Below, one piece after another: positions 38,526 through 47,195 of a stretch of 64,000 bases of DNA. A program made the translations under genes and the position numbers. Origin of the DNA: Aquabacterium fontiphilum (GTDB lineage Bacteria; Pseudomonadota; Gammaproteobacteria; Burkholderiales; Burkholderiaceae_C); contig NZ_JAAAPN010000005.1 of the NCBI RefSeq assembly GCF_009909205.1, positions 148,847-212,846 of the forward strand. The letters run 5' to 3'. Numbering within the stretch: the first letter of the stretch is position 1; the number at the start of each line of letters is the position of its first letter. The notes beneath the pieces were generated by a model. The model did no database searches. It had not been told where the DNA came from and saw only the letters and a list, made by a program, of their open reading frames with translations.

Positions 38526-39593
38526 ATGCCCCAACTCCGTTACCCTCGTTTCGCTGCCCGTTCAGCGCTGGCCACCCTCGCGGTGGCTGCTTCGGCCACC
38601 TTGCTGTCAGTCTCGGCTCAGGCCAAAACCACCATCTGCGTGTGGGACATCGCCGGCCGTACCGGCGATGTGTTTGCCACCGCCACCGACTACGTGCTGG
38701 CCATGCAGAAGGAAGGTGTCGACATGCAGCTCAAGGTGCACGTCGATGAGCGCGTCGCCGTGGAGGACTACCGTGCCGGTCAGTGCGACGGCGTCATCGC
38801 CACCTCCTTCCGCACGCGTCCGTTCAACGAGATCGCCGGCTCGATCGACAGCATTGGTTCGACCACCATTGTTCGCAACGGCAAGGCCGATACCGAGGCC
38901 AGCTACGAAGTGTTGCGCCGCGTCATCCAGGTGTTCGCCTCGCCTCAAGCCGCCAAGCTGATGGTCAACGGCAACCACGAGGTGGCTGGCATCTTCCCGC
39001 TGGGTGCGGCTTACCCGATGGTGCGCGACCGCCGCATCAACTCGGTCGAGGCCCTGGCCGGCAAGAAAATCGCTGCCTTTGACTACGACAAGGCCCAGGC
39101 GCTGATGATCCAGCGCATCGGTGCCCAGCCGGTGTCGGTGGACGTGACCAACATTGGCCCGCGTTTCAACAACGGCATGGTCGACATGGTCACGCTGCCT
39201 GCCGTGGCTTACCAGCCGCTGGAGCTGCACAAGGGCATGGGCACGACGGGTGGCATCGGGCGTCTGCCCATCATGGTGCCGACCGTGCAGATGATCATCA
39301 ACCGGACCAAGTTCCCCGAAGGCTTCGGCGAGAAGTCGCGCCAGTTCTGGCTGTCGCAGTACGACCGCGCGCTCAACCTTGTGCGCACGGCCGAGCGTGC
39401 CATCCCGGCCAACATGTGGCAGGACCTGCCGCCCGAAGTGCTGCCCAAGTACCTCGTGATGCTGCGTGAATCGCGCATCGCCATCGCACGCCAGGGCATG
39501 TACGACAAGACGACGCTCAACATCGTCAAGCGTGCGCGTTGCAGCGTGAACCCGGGTGACGCCGAGTGCGCCACCCCGCGCGAGATCGAGTAA
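38526..39593 (+). CDS. Putative periplasmic solute-binding protein (AdeT/DUF6091-like)
   Basis: Exported protein of 355 residues. A signal peptide (about 1-37) ends Val-Ser-Ala-Gln-Ala, and the mature part begins Lys-Thr-Thr-Ile-Cys-Val-Trp-Asp-Ile-Ala-Gly-Arg-Thr-Gly-Asp. It resembles the putative solute-binding family once called DUF6091 and now linked to AdeT proteins of Acinetobacter; I make this match from memory. The Tyr-Arg-Ala-Gly-Gln-Cys-Asp-Gly-Val and Gly-Lys-Lys-Ile-Ala-Ala-Phe-Asp-Tyr segments fit a type II periplasmic-binding fold. A second Cys pair lies near the C-terminus. AAGGA precedes the ATG at 38526. No transporter permease is nearby. It interrupts the usual proB-to-rppH spacing of this group. 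Confidence 0.7.
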   Translation: MPQLRYPRFAARSALATLAVAASATLLSVSAQAKTTICVWDIAGRTGDVFATATDYVLAMQKEGVDMQLKVHVDERVAVEDYRAGQCDGVIATSFRTRPFNEIAGSIDSIGSTTIVRNGKADTEASYEVLRRVIQVFASPQAAKLMVNGNHEVAGIFPLGAAYPMVRDRRINSVEALAGKKIAAFDYDKAQALMIQRIGAQPVSVDVTNIGPRFNNGMVDMVTLPAVAYQPLELHKGMGTTGGIGRLPIMVPTVQMIINRTKFPEGFGEKSRQFWLSQYDRALNLVRTAERAIPANMWQDLPPEVLPKYLVMLRESRIAIARQGMYDKTTLNIVKRARCSVNPGDAECATPREIE

Positions 39594-39603
39594 GGTCTGA
39601 GCC

Positions 39604-39625
39604 GCCGGCGCCCTGGGGCGCCGGC
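39604..39625. terminator. Perfect hairpin between converging genes
   Basis: GCCGGCGCCC (39604-39613) and GGGCGCCGGC (39616-39625) form a perfect 10-bp inverted repeat between the solute-binding protein stop (39593) and the rppH stop (39641). There is no T-run on either side; its position suggests a bidirectional transcription barrier. Confidence 0.5.
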
Positions 39626-39640
39626 CTCACGGTGCCGGGC

Positions 39641-40231
39641 TCATGCGGCGCGGTCTGCCTCGTCCGGGTCGAGACCCGCTTCGAGCGGACGGCTCAGGTC
39701 CCGGGAAGACGGTGCGCCGCGCAGGTGACCGCGCAGGTAACGGCTACCCTGGGCAGAGGGGCGCGGCAGAAAGCGCGCCAGTTCTGACAGGGCCATCTGG
39801 TAGACCTGACGCTTGAACTCGATGACGGTTTCAAGCGGGACCCAGTACTCATGCCACCGCCAGGCGTCGAACTCGGGGTGGTTGGTCGCCCGCAGGTTCA
39901 TGTCGCAGTCACGCGCCGTGAGTTGGAGCAGGAACCAGATCTGTTTCTGGCCTTTGTAATGGCCCCGTGCGTCCTTGCGGATGAAGTGTGAGGGCACCTC
40001 GTAGCGGAGCCAGTCGCGGGTGCGTGCGATGATGCGCACCTGGTCGGGGCGCAGCCCCACCTCTTCGTGGAGTTCGCGGTACATCGCCTGCTCGGGCGAC
40101 TCACCATGCTTGATGCCCCCTTGCGGGAACTGCCAGGAATGGGTGCGAATGCGTTTGCCCCAGAAAACCTGGTTCCGGTGGTTGAGCAGGATGATGCCGA
40201 CGTTGGGGCGAAACCCTTCCCGGTCGAGCAT
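39641..40231 (-). CDS. rppH: RNA pyrophosphohydrolase
   Basis: Nudix hydrolase of 196 residues that removes pyrophosphate from the 5' end of mRNA and starts its decay. It begins [12 protein letters not shown], the RppH hallmark. The Nudix box runs from Gly-Gly-Ile-Lys-His-Gly-Glu to Arg-Glu-Leu-His-Glu-Glu-Val-Gly. The ATG at 40231 was chosen over a TTG at 40252 because GGAG (40241-40244) is correctly placed and RppH proteins start here. The 35-residue C-terminal tail beyond the Nudix fold is Arg-rich and typical of the beta-proteobacterial form. It is divergent from proS. Confidence 0.94.
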   Translation of the reverse strand: MLDREGFRPNVGIILLNHRNQVFWGKRIRTHSWQFPQGGIKHGESPEQAMYRELHEEVGLRPDQVRIIARTRDWLRYEVPSHFIRKDARGHYKGQKQIWFLLQLTARDCDMNLRATNHPEFDAWRWHEYWVPLETVIEFKRQVYQMALSELARFLPRPSAQGSRYLRGHLRGAPSSRDLSRPLEAGLDPDEADRAA

Positions 40232-40335
40232 AATCAACTCCGAATCTTTCAACTGGTTTCATTATTGCACCCCTGAGCCGAAACGCCTAGTGCAGGTGTC
40301 AAGGCCTCATTCAGGCGGTGCGCTTTTTTTGCCCC

Positions 40336-42111
40336 ATGAAAGCCTCTCACTTCTTCATTTCCACCCTCAAGGAAGCCCCGTCCGACGCCGAGATCGTCAG
40401 CCACAAGCTCATGATGCGCGCCGGCCTGATCAAGAAGCTGGGGGCCGGGCTGTATACCTACATGCCCATGGGCCTGCGGGTGATCCGCAAGGTTGAAGGC
40501 ATCATCCGTGATGAGATGAATGGCGCCGGCGCCGTCGAGCTGACCATGCCGGTCGTGCAGCCCGCCGAGCTTTGGCAGGAGACCGGCCGCTTCGACAAGA
40601 TGGGCGACGAGTTGCTGCGCTTCAAGGACCGCCACGAGCGCGATTTCGTGATCCAGCCCACGGCCGAAGAGGTGGTCACAGACATCGCCCGGCAGGAGCT
40701 GCGCAGCTACCGCGCGCTGCCCAAGAACCTGTATCAGATCCAGACCAAGTTCCGCGACGAGCGCCGCCCGCGTTTCGGTGTGATGCGTGGCCGCGAGTTC
40801 ACGATGAAGGATGCCTACTCCTTCGACCGCGATGTGGAGAGCGCAGGCAAGAGCTACGACGGCATGTTCGCCGCCTACTGCCGCATCTTCGACCGCTTGG
40901 GCCTGCAGTACCGCGCCGTGGCCGCCGACACCGGTGCCATCGGCGGCGACCGCTCGCACGAGTTCCAGGTGATTGCTGACACGGGCGAAGACGCCATCGT
41001 CTACTGCCCGACCAGCACCTACGCGGCCAACATCGAGCTGGCCGAGGCCGTGGCCCTGCTGCCCACCCGTGGCGCGGCCACCCAGGCCCTGGAAAAGGTG
41101 GCCACGCCAGGCAAGAGCACCTGCCCGGATGTCGCTGCGCTGTTGGGCCTGCCGCTGAGTCAGACGGTCAAGTCGCTCGTGCTGGCCACCGATGAGACGA
41201 ACGAGGCAGGCGAGGTCGTCAAGAGCACGATCTGGCTGCTGCTGGTGCGTGGCGACCATGACCTCAACGAAGTCAAGGCCGGCAAGATCGAACTGACCGA
41301 CGGTGCGGGCAAGACCATGGGGCTCAAGGCGGGCTTCCGCTTTGCGACCGAGAAGGAAATCGTCGCGCACTTCGGCTGCAAGCCCGGCTACCTGGGACCG
41401 ATCGGGCTGAAGCAGCCGGTGAAGGTGATCGCCGACCGCACCGTGGCCCACATGGCCGACTGGGTATGCGGCGCCAACGAAGAGGGTTTCCACATCCGCG
41501 GCGTGAACTGGGGCCGCGACCTGCCCGAGCCTGACCTGGTGGCCGACATCCGCAATGTGGTGGAAGGCGACCCGTCGCCCGATGGCCAGGGCGTGCTGGC
41601 CATCCAGCGCGGCATCGAGGTGGGCCATGTGTTCTACCTGGGCACCAAGTACTCCAAGGCCATGAACGCGACCTTCCTGGACGTGGACGGCAAACCCAAG
41701 CACTTCGAGATGGGCTGCTACGGCATCGGCGTCACGCGCATCCTGGGCGCCGCCATTGAGCAAAAGCACGACGAGCGCGGCATCATCTGGCCCGATGCCA
41801 TCGCGCCTTTCACGGTGGTGATCTGCCCCGTGGGCTATGACCGGTCCGAAGCCGTCAAGGCCGCAGCCGATGAGCTGCACGCGCAGTTGCTGGCCAAGGG
41901 TGTGGACGTGATCCTGGACGACCGCGGCGAGCGCCCGGGCGCCATGTTCGCCGACTGGGAGCTGATTGGTGTGCCGCACCGCGTGGTGTTCGGCGACAAG
42001 GGCCTGAAGGACGGCGTGGCCGAGTACCAGGGTCGCCAGGATGCCGAAGCGACCAAGCTGCCCGTGAACGAAGTCCTGAACCACCTCCTGTCTCGGCTGC
42101 AGATCGGGTGA
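40336..42111 (+). CDS. proS: Prolyl-tRNA synthetase
   Basis: Class II aminoacyl-tRNA synthetase charging tRNA-Pro, 591 residues, bacterial type with the inserted editing domain. It begins [13 protein letters not shown]. Motif 2 is [19 protein letters not shown]. The editing insertion lies at about 225-385, and motif 3 is Gly-Cys-Tyr-Gly-Ile-Gly-Val-Thr-Arg. An anticodon-binding domain follows (Ile-Cys-Pro-Val-Gly-Tyr-Asp). The ATG at 40336 matches the family start; a GTG at 40318 is less likely. The rppH-proS-transglycosylase order is common in this group. Confidence 0.96.
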   Translation: MKASHFFISTLKEAPSDAEIVSHKLMMRAGLIKKLGAGLYTYMPMGLRVIRKVEGIIRDEMNGAGAVELTMPVVQPAELWQETGRFDKMGDELLRFKDRHERDFVIQPTAEEVVTDIARQELRSYRALPKNLYQIQTKFRDERRPRFGVMRGREFTMKDAYSFDRDVESAGKSYDGMFAAYCRIFDRLGLQYRAVAADTGAIGGDRSHEFQVIADTGEDAIVYCPTSTYAANIELAEAVALLPTRGAATQALEKVATPGKSTCPDVAALLGLPLSQTVKSLVLATDETNEAGEVVKSTIWLLLVRGDHDLNEVKAGKIELTDGAGKTMGLKAGFRFATEKEIVAHFGCKPGYLGPIGLKQPVKVIADRTVAHMADWVCGANEEGFHIRGVNWGRDLPEPDLVADIRNVVEGDPSPDGQGVLAIQRGIEVGHVFYLGTKYSKAMNATFLDVDGKPKHFEMGCYGIGVTRILGAAIEQKHDERGIIWPDAIAPFTVVICPVGYDRSEAVKAAADELHAQLLAKGVDVILDDRGERPGAMFADWELIGVPHRVVFGDKGLKDGVAEYQGRQDAEATKLPVNEVLNHLLSRLQIG

Positions 42112-42144
42112 TCGCGCGGGGCGGCAATGCGTTAAGGTTCGGAC

Positions 42145-42822
42145 ATGATGTGGCAGGTGTTCAGGAAGAAGGCGTGGGTGGCATGGCGCGTGGCGGGTGG
42201 AGCCGGGATGGCCGGTCTGCTGCTGGCTGCCTCGTCGGCCTGGGCCGGCCGCCAGTTGGAGGAGCCGTTGGCCGACTCGGTGCGCACCGCGCTGTCGGCC
42301 GCGGTGGGCCGCAGCGAGCCCCGGCTGGTGTTTGCCGATGCCGGCCAGAAGCGCCAGTGCGAGCAATGGGCCCAGGCGCTCGAGGCCAAGCTGCTCAAGC
42401 GCAAACCGGATGAACTGGTGCGGCGCGAGTTCCTGCTGACGGTGTGCTACGAGGCCCGCCGCGCCGGTCTGGAGCCCAGCCTGGTCATGGGACTGATCCA
42501 GGTGGAAAGCGGTTTCCGCAAGTACGCGATCTCGTCCGTGGGGGCGCGGGGCTACATGCAGGTGATGCCGTTCTGGTCGCGCCTGATCGGCAATGGCGAC
42601 CCAGCCAGCCTCTTTCACATGCAGACCAACCTGCGTTTTGGCTGTGTGATCCTGCGCCACTATCTCGACATCGAGCGCGGCAACCTCTTCATGGCCTTGG
42701 GGCGCTACAACGGCAGTCGGGGCAAGGCCACCTACCCCGACATGGTGACAGCGGCCTGGCGGCAGTGGCGGGTGGCCGAGCCCACCCAGGTGGCGCAGGG
42801 CGCAGCGCCCACTCAGCCCTGA
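42145..42822 (+). CDS. Lytic transglycosylase (SLT domain)
   Basis: Periplasmic peptidoglycan-cleaving enzyme of 225 residues. A basic N-terminus and a hydrophobic segment (about 10-34, ending Ser-Ala-Trp-Ala) form a signal peptide. The goose-lysozyme-like domain begins Leu-Glu-Pro-Ser-Leu-Val-Met-Gly-Leu-Ile-Gln-Val-Glu-Ser-Gly-Phe (catalytic Glu121). It continues with Ser-Ser-Val-Gly-Ala-Arg-Gly-Tyr-Met-Gln-Val-Met-Pro, where most SLT domains have Gly-Leu-Met-Gln, and Ala-Leu-Gly-Arg-Tyr-Asn-Gly-Ser. AAGG lies before the tandem ATG start (42145/42148). It follows proS by 33 bases and is probably cotranscribed with it. Confidence 0.92.
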   Translation: MMWQVFRKKAWVAWRVAGGAGMAGLLLAASSAWAGRQLEEPLADSVRTALSAAVGRSEPRLVFADAGQKRQCEQWAQALEAKLLKRKPDELVRREFLLTVCYEARRAGLEPSLVMGLIQVESGFRKYAISSVGARGYMQVMPFWSRLIGNGDPASLFHMQTNLRFGCVILRHYLDIERGNLFMALGRYNGSRGKATYPDMVTAAWRQWRVAEPTQVAQGAAPTQP

Positions 42823-42853
42823 GGGCGGTGCGCTTCAGACCACACCGCCTGTT

Positions 42854-43288
42854 TCACCGCAGCGTGCGCAAGTAGGCGATCAGGTCGGCACGGTCGCGTG
42901 CCTCGGGCACGCTGAACTCCATTTGCTGCCATGTGACGAAGGCGTCCGGGTCGGCCAGCCAAAGGTCGAGCGTGCGGGCGTTCCATCGGAAGCTGGCCCG
43001 CTTGAGGCCGGTCGAGTAGTCGTACCCTGGCGCGCGCCCGGCCAGTCGCCCGAACACGCCGCGGTGGGCCGGGCCGATGCCGTGGGTATCCAAGTCGTGG
43101 CAGCGGGTGCACCAGGCTTGGTACAAGGCCTGCCCCCTCGCCACGCTGGCGGTGTAGGCCGGGCCTGCATGCGGCGTCCCCGCTGGCTTGCCATACGCGG
43201 CTGCGCCCGGCAAGCCGCACAGCGCAGCGGCCCAAAGGAAGGTGCCCCCGGAGAGGCAGCGAACAGAATGGAAGAGACAACTGAACAT
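42854..43288 (-). CDS. Periplasmic class I cytochrome c
   Basis: Small electron carrier of 144 residues. A signal peptide covers about 1-32, the haem attachment motif is Cys60-Thr-Arg-Cys63-His64, and the likely sixth ligand is Met123 in Gln-Gln-Met-Glu-Phe, at the usual place near the C-terminus. Gly-Ile-Gly-Pro-Ala-His-Arg-Gly-Val-Phe-Gly-Arg resembles the Gly-Pro-x-Leu loop of cytochrome c2/c550 types. A GTG one codon upstream is an alternative start; no strong ribosome site is visible. Its reductase or oxidase partner is not encoded nearby. It converges on the transglycosylase gene with a 31-base gap. Confidence 0.88.
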   Translation of the reverse strand: MFSCLFHSVRCLSGGTFLWAAALCGLPGAAAYGKPAGTPHAGPAYTASVARGQALYQAWCTRCHDLDTHGIGPAHRGVFGRLAGRAPGYDYSTGLKRASFRWNARTLDLWLADPDAFVTWQQMEFSVPEARDRADLIAYLRTLR

Positions 43289-43348
43289 CACGCACCCACT
43301 ACGGGGTATGGTGCCCCGTTGGATGCGCTGAATTTAGACAAATGACGC

Positions 43349-43376
43349 CATTGACGCGGCCAAGCCCGCGTCAATG
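43349..43376 (-). terminator. Stem-loop terminator after ubiX
   Basis: CATTGACGCGG (43349-43359) pairs perfectly with CCGCGTCAATG (43366-43376), an 11-bp stem with a six-base loop, ten bases after the ubiX stop in the direction of transcription. The following minus-strand sequence GCGTCATTTGTCT is only weakly U-rich. Probable end of the hemA-to-ubiX transcript. Confidence 0.55.
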
Positions 43377-43385
43377 AGCACTGTG

Positions 43386-43958
43386 TCACAAGCCATGCCA
43401 CTGCTGCGGCTGGGCCTGGCCCACGCCGACGAGCTGCAGGACCCGTTCCACGGTGTCGAGCACCAGGGCCTCGATGCTGTCGGGCCGGTGGTAGAAGGCC
43501 GGCAGTGGCGGGTAGATGATGCCGCCCATCTCGGTGACGGCTGTCATGTTGCGCAGGTGGGCCAGATTGAACGGCGTTTCGCGCACCATCAGCACCAGGC
43601 GGCGGCGCTCCTTGAGTGTGACGTCGGCCGCGCGGGTGAGCAGGTTGTCACCCATGCCGTGGGCCACTGAGGCCAGCGTCTTCATCGTGCAGGGCGCCAC
43701 CACCATGGCATCAGTTGGAAAGCTGCCGCTGGCAATGCAGGCGCCCACGTCGCCCGGAGAGTGGGCGTGCGTGGCCAGGGCTTCGAGGGCCTGACGGTCC
43801 AGCCCGAGTTCGTGGTGAACATTGAGGATGCCGGCTGGCGTGGCCACCAGGTGGGTTTCGACGCCCAGTGCGCGCGCGCGCTCGAGCAGGCGCACGCCAT
43901 ACACGGCGCCGCTGGCGCCGGTGATGCCGACAATGAGGCGCCCGTGTGGACGGCTCAT
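43386..43958 (-). CDS. ubiX: Flavin prenyltransferase UbiX
   Basis: Enzyme of 190 residues that joins dimethylallyl phosphate to FMN, making the prenylated cofactor used by the decarboxylase UbiD in ubiquinone synthesis. It begins Leu-Ile-Val-Gly-Ile-Thr-Gly-Ala-Ser-Gly-Ala, the UbiX signature. It contains Pro-Cys-Thr-Met-Lys-Thr-Leu-Ala and Glu-Thr-Pro-Phe-Asn-Leu-Ala-His-Leu-Arg-Asn-Met, then Pro-Pro-Leu-Pro-Ala-Phe-Tyr. It lies seven bases downstream of grxD and is the last gene of the minus-strand cluster. UbiD is not in the window. Confidence 0.95.
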   Translation of the reverse strand: MSRPHGRLIVGITGASGAVYGVRLLERARALGVETHLVATPAGILNVHHELGLDRQALEALATHAHSPGDVGACIASGSFPTDAMVVAPCTMKTLASVAHGMGDNLLTRAADVTLKERRRLVLMVRETPFNLAHLRNMTAVTEMGGIIYPPLPAFYHRPDSIEALVLDTVERVLQLVGVGQAQPQQWHGL

Positions 43959-43965
43959 GTGCCGA

Positions 43966-44283
43966 TCAACCTTGTGCGCCCAGGGTCTGTTGCAGCTCGC
44001 CAGCCTGGTACATCTCCATCATGATGTCCGAGCCACCGATGAACTCGCCATTCACATACAGCTGAGGGATGGTCGGCCAGTTGGCATATTCCTTGATGCC
44101 CTGACGGATGGCCTCGTCTTCGAGCACGTTGACGGTGACGAGGTCGTTGGCGCCACAGGCCTTGAGGATCTGCACGGCGCGGCCAGAGAAGCCGCACATT
44201 GGAAACTGTGCGGTGCCCTTCATGAAAAGGACGACGCGGTTGTTCTTGACCAGATCGTCGATGCGTTGTTGGACGTCGCTCAT
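43966..44283 (-). CDS. grxD: Monothiol glutaredoxin (Grx4 type)
   Basis: Monothiol glutaredoxin of 105 residues that carries or donates 2Fe-2S clusters. The active site is Met-Lys-Gly-Thr-Ala-Gln-Phe-Pro-Met-Cys-Gly-Phe-Ser, a variant of the common Pro-x-Cys-Gly-Phe-Ser. The glutathione-binding Trp-Pro-Thr-Ile-Pro-Gln-Leu-Tyr-Val-Asn-Gly-Glu-Phe-Ile-Gly-Gly is intact. The ATG at 44283 starts at Met-Ser-Asp-Val-Gln, the usual beginning; the frame reaching 44355 is a spacer extension. No clear ribosome site is visible (the upstream stretch is C/T-rich). Part of the hemA-prfA-prmC-grxD-ubiX arrangement. Confidence 0.95.
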   Translation of the reverse strand: MSDVQQRIDDLVKNNRVVLFMKGTAQFPMCGFSGRAVQILKACGANDLVTVNVLEDEAIRQGIKEYANWPTIPQLYVNGEFIGGSDIMMEMYQAGELQQTLGAQG

Positions 44284-44401
44284 GGTGGGGGAGGGGAGAG
44301 AAAAATGGACAAACCCCAGGTTATACCAGTCCCCCGCCCGTCGAGCCCGCCCCAAGGCGGATGGCCCTGTCCGAAGCGGGACGTCGGACGTCCACAGCCA
44401 C

Positions 44402-45118
44402 TCAGAAGCTGTAACGCATCGAGAACTTGAGCACCGGCGTCAGCTGCAGGCCTTCGCCGGCGCGCAGGCTGGTGCCGCCGCCGCGGGTCAGGCCGAGGTC
44501 GGCGCTGAAGTGCCAGCTGGTGTGGTCGGGGCCGGCTTCCTGGCTCAGGCGATAGCCGGCGCCTACGTAGGCGCGCAGCCCGCTGGTGCGTGCCCGGCCA
44601 TCGGCTCCCGGCAGGCTCAGCCGATCCAGTTGCTGCACGCTGAGGTGCACGCCGCCCTCGGCGTCCCCGTCGCCCCACCAGGCCTGGGTCACGTCGCCGC
44701 GTACGACGCCCGCACTGGCGCGGAAGCCGCCGCCGAGTTCCAGGTCGGACAGGATGTGTAGGCTGCGCAGGCGCAGACCCTGATCGGCGGGCTGGGCCAG
44801 CACGTAGCTGTCTTTCAGCGGGTTGATGTCACGGTCCAGCGCGACACCGGCACGGCCGCTCCAGCGGCTGAGGCTCAAGCCTGTGCCACCCAGCGGGCGA
44901 TCGGCCGGGGCGACAGGCTGCGCCTTGGTCGCATGCAGATGGACGGTGGCGGTGGCCAGGGAAGGCACGGTGGCCTGGGCCTGCCGCCACACATGACCCG
45001 CATGCGGTACCCATTGCGCCTGGGCCGCCCCGGCAGCGCACAACACGGCCAGGCCGGCGGCGACGCGCAGGCGGCGGGAGGTGATCAGACGGGACGAGGT
45101 GGGGGGCAGGGGGCGCAT
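44402..45118 (-). CDS. Putative outer-membrane beta-barrel protein of unknown function
   Basis: Not a family I recognise. It has 238 residues with a signal peptide (about 1-35, ending Ala-Gln-Ala). The mature part alternates hydrophobic and polar residues and is rich in Gly, Ser, Arg and Leu. It ends Lys-Phe-Ser-Met-Arg-Tyr-Ser-Phe, and the terminal Phe preceded by alternating aromatics is the outer-membrane insertion signature. AAGGAG lies six bases before the ATG, the best ribosome site in this cluster. It is inserted between prmC and grxD, which are adjacent in many relatives, and has about 100-base spacers on both sides, so it may have its own promoter. The function is unknown. Confidence 0.7.
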   Translation of the reverse strand: MRPLPPTSSRLITSRRLRVAAGLAVLCAAGAAQAQWVPHAGHVWRQAQATVPSLATATVHLHATKAQPVAPADRPLGGTGLSLSRWSGRAGVALDRDINPLKDSYVLAQPADQGLRLRSLHILSDLELGGGFRASAGVVRGDVTQAWWGDGDAEGGVHLSVQQLDRLSLPGADGRARTSGLRAYVGAGYRLSQEAGPDHTSWHFSADLGLTRGGGTSLRAGEGLQLTPVLKFSMRYSF

Positions 45119-45217
45119 GGCTGTCTCCTTCAGGATGCAGGCCTGATGCGCATGGTAGAGACGACCGGTGCGTTTGGGGACCGGAGTTGTCAGGGTTCGT
45201 AACCGTTGTTCAAGGGT

Positions 45218-46078
45218 TCACACTGAGCCGGGATGCGTGGGCGACAAGCCTGGCCATTGCCCGCCTGTGCAGCGCCGGTGGCCGCCCAGGTCCAGGCGGT
45301 GTGACACTTCGTGAAAGCCCGTATCCGTCAGCAGTTGCGCCACGGCATCGGCCTGGTCCCAACCATGCTCCAGCAGCAGCCAGCCGCCGGGCTTCAGGTG
45401 GCCCGGCGCCTGCGCGACGATGGTGCGCAGGTCATCCAGGCCGTCGGGCCCGGCTGTCAGGGCCGAGCGTGGCTCATGGCGCAGCGCGGGCAAGTGCGCA
45501 TCGTCTTCGGCAATGTAGGGCGGGTTGCTGACCACCAGGTCGAAGCGTTCGCCGCCGACCGGCGCAAACCACGAGCCGGCCAGCCAGCGCACGGGCAGGT
45601 TCAGCCGCGCGCCGTTGTCGGCCGCCGTTTGCAGCGCGCCGGCGCTGGCGTCCACGGCACTCACCTGGGCCCGGGCCCGGTGATGGCGGATGGCCAGCGC
45701 GATGGCGCCGCTGCCGGTGCCCAGGTCAAGCACGTCAGCTGGCGCGTCTGAGGGGAGCAATGTGAGCGCCCACTCCACCAGTGTTTCGGTGTCAGGCCGC
45801 GGGACGAGCACGTCGGGATTGACGGCCAGCGTGAGCCCGAAGAACTCCTTCTCGCCCAGCAGGTAGGCCACGGGCTCGCCTGCCGCGCGTCGGGCGATCA
45901 AGGTGGCGATGCGCTGGGCGGTGTCGCCGGGCAGCGGGTCGCGGTCGTGCGCGATCAACCAGCTGCGCGGCCGATCGAGCACCGCGCCCACCAGCAACTG
46001 GGCATCCAGGCGGTCGACGCCCAGGGCACGCGCGTGGGTGAGCGCGTCTTCCACGGTGCGAGGCAGTGCGTCAGACAC
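45218..46078 (-). CDS. prmC: Release-factor glutamine methyltransferase
   Basis: SAM-dependent enzyme of 286 residues that methylates the glutamine of the Gly-Gly-Gln motif in release factors. An N-terminal helical domain (1-80) is followed by the Rossmann methyltransferase, with [12 protein letters not shown] (about 117-128) and the substrate motif Ser-Asn-Pro-Pro-Tyr-Ile. The start is GTG at 46078, overlapping the prfA stop by eight bases, so the enzyme is made directly after its substrate RF1. The C-terminal end is about 15 residues longer than in E. coli. Confidence 0.95.
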   Translation of the reverse strand: MSDALPRTVEDALTHARALGVDRLDAQLLVGAVLDRPRSWLIAHDRDPLPGDTAQRIATLIARRAAGEPVAYLLGEKEFFGLTLAVNPDVLVPRPDTETLVEWALTLLPSDAPADVLDLGTGSGAIALAIRHHRARAQVSAVDASAGALQTAADNGARLNLPVRWLAGSWFAPVGGERFDLVVSNPPYIAEDDAHLPALRHEPRSALTAGPDGLDDLRTIVAQAPGHLKPGGWLLLEHGWDQADAVAQLLTDTGFHEVSHRLDLGGHRRCTGGQWPGLSPTHPGSV

Positions 46079-47195
46079 CGGTGGCGGCCTCCAGCTCGGC
46101 CAACTGCTCGGCCGCCTGGGCGCCGATCAGCGCGGCCACCACGTCGTCGAGTTCGCCATCCATGATCAGCCCAAGCTTGTACAGCGTGAGGTTGATGCGG
46201 TGGTCGGTCAGCCGGCCCTGGGGGAAGTTGTAGGTGCGGATGCGGTCGGATCGGTCGCCCGTGCCGACCAGGCTCTTGCGCGTGGCGGCCTCTCTGGTCT
46301 GGCGGGCGATGCGCTCCTGATCCCGGATGCGGGCGGCGAGCACGGCCAGGGCCTTGGCCTTGTTGCGATGCTGGCTGCGGTCGTCCTGGCATTCGGCCAC
46401 GATGCCGGTGGGCAAGTGGGTGATGCGCACGGCCGAATCGGTCTTGTTGATGTGCTGGCCGCCGGCGCCGCTGGCGCGGAAGGTGTCGATGCGCAGGTCG
46501 GCCGGGTTGATCTGGACGTCTTCGGCCTCGTCGGGCTCGGGCAGCACGGCGACCGTGCAGGCGCTGGTGTGGATGCGCCCCTGCGATTCCGTGGCCGGCA
46601 CCCGTTGCACGCGGTGGCCGCCCGATTCGAACTTGAGCTTGCCGTAGACGTTGGCCGCCGGGCTGTCTCCTTCGAGGCGCAGCACCAGTTCCTTGTAGCC
46701 GCCCAGGTCGGACGGGTTGGCCGACAGCACCTCGCAGCGCCAGCCCTGGCGCTCGGCGTAGCGGGTGTACATGCGCGCCAGGTCGCCGGCAAACAAGGCG
46801 GATTCTTCGCCACCCGTTCCGGCGCGGATCTCAAGGAACGCGTTGCGACTGTCGTCCGGATCCTTGGGCAGCAAGGCGGTCTGCAGCTCGGTGTCCAGGC
46901 GGGCCAGTTCGGCCTCGGCCTCGTTCACCTCGTCTTCGGCCATGGCGCGCAGTTCGGCGTCGTCGCCTGCGTCGCGCAGCAGCTCGCGCGCGGTGGCGAG
47001 GTCACGCTGGCGCTGGTCGTGACGGCGAGCCAGGCCGCAGACGTGGCTGACCTCGGCGTGCTCGCGCGACAGGGCGCGGTAACGCCGGTTGTCGGCGGCC
47101 ACAGTCGGATCGGCCAGAGCGGCGTCGAGCTCTTGCAGGCGGTGGCCCAGGCGGTCGATCGAGGCGGCCAGTGACGGGGGCAGCCCCGTGCTCAC
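46071..47195 (-). CDS. prfA: Peptide chain release factor 1
   Basis: Class I release factor of 374 residues reading UAG and UAA. The peptidyl-hydrolysis motif is in [12 protein letters not shown]. The tripeptide anticodon region (RF1 type Pro-x-Thr) lies in Pro-Ala-Thr-Glu-Ser. [11 protein letters not shown] marks the central domain. The start is GTG, sharing GTGA with the hemA stop. The order hemA-prfA-prmC is conserved across many bacteria. Confidence 0.96.
   Translation of the reverse strand: MSTGLPPSLAASIDRLGHRLQELDAALADPTVAADNRRYRALSREHAEVSHVCGLARRHDQRQRDLATARELLRDAGDDAELRAMAEDEVNEAEAELARLDTELQTALLPKDPDDSRNAFLEIRAGTGGEESALFAGDLARMYTRYAERQGWRCEVLSANPSDLGGYKELVLRLEGDSPAANVYGKLKFESGGHRVQRVPATESQGRIHTSACTVAVLPEPDEAEDVQINPADLRIDTFRASGAGGQHINKTDSAVRITHLPTGIVAECQDDRSQHRNKAKALAVLAARIRDQERIARQTREAATRKSLVGTGDRSDRIRTYNFPQGRLTDHRINLTLYKLGLIMDGELDDVVAALIGAQAAEQLAELEAATGV

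Noticed and set aside
39604-39625. Perfect palindrome considered as an attachment or operator site
   Set aside because: It sits exactly between two converging stops with no mobile gene nearby; a terminator-like role explains it better.
40249-42660. 803-codon minus-strand open frame opposite proS and the transglycosylase gene
   Set aside because: It is the antisense of well-identified genes; its His/Gln/Gly-rich composition is the usual by-product of GC-rich codons read backwards, and it has no recognisable domain.
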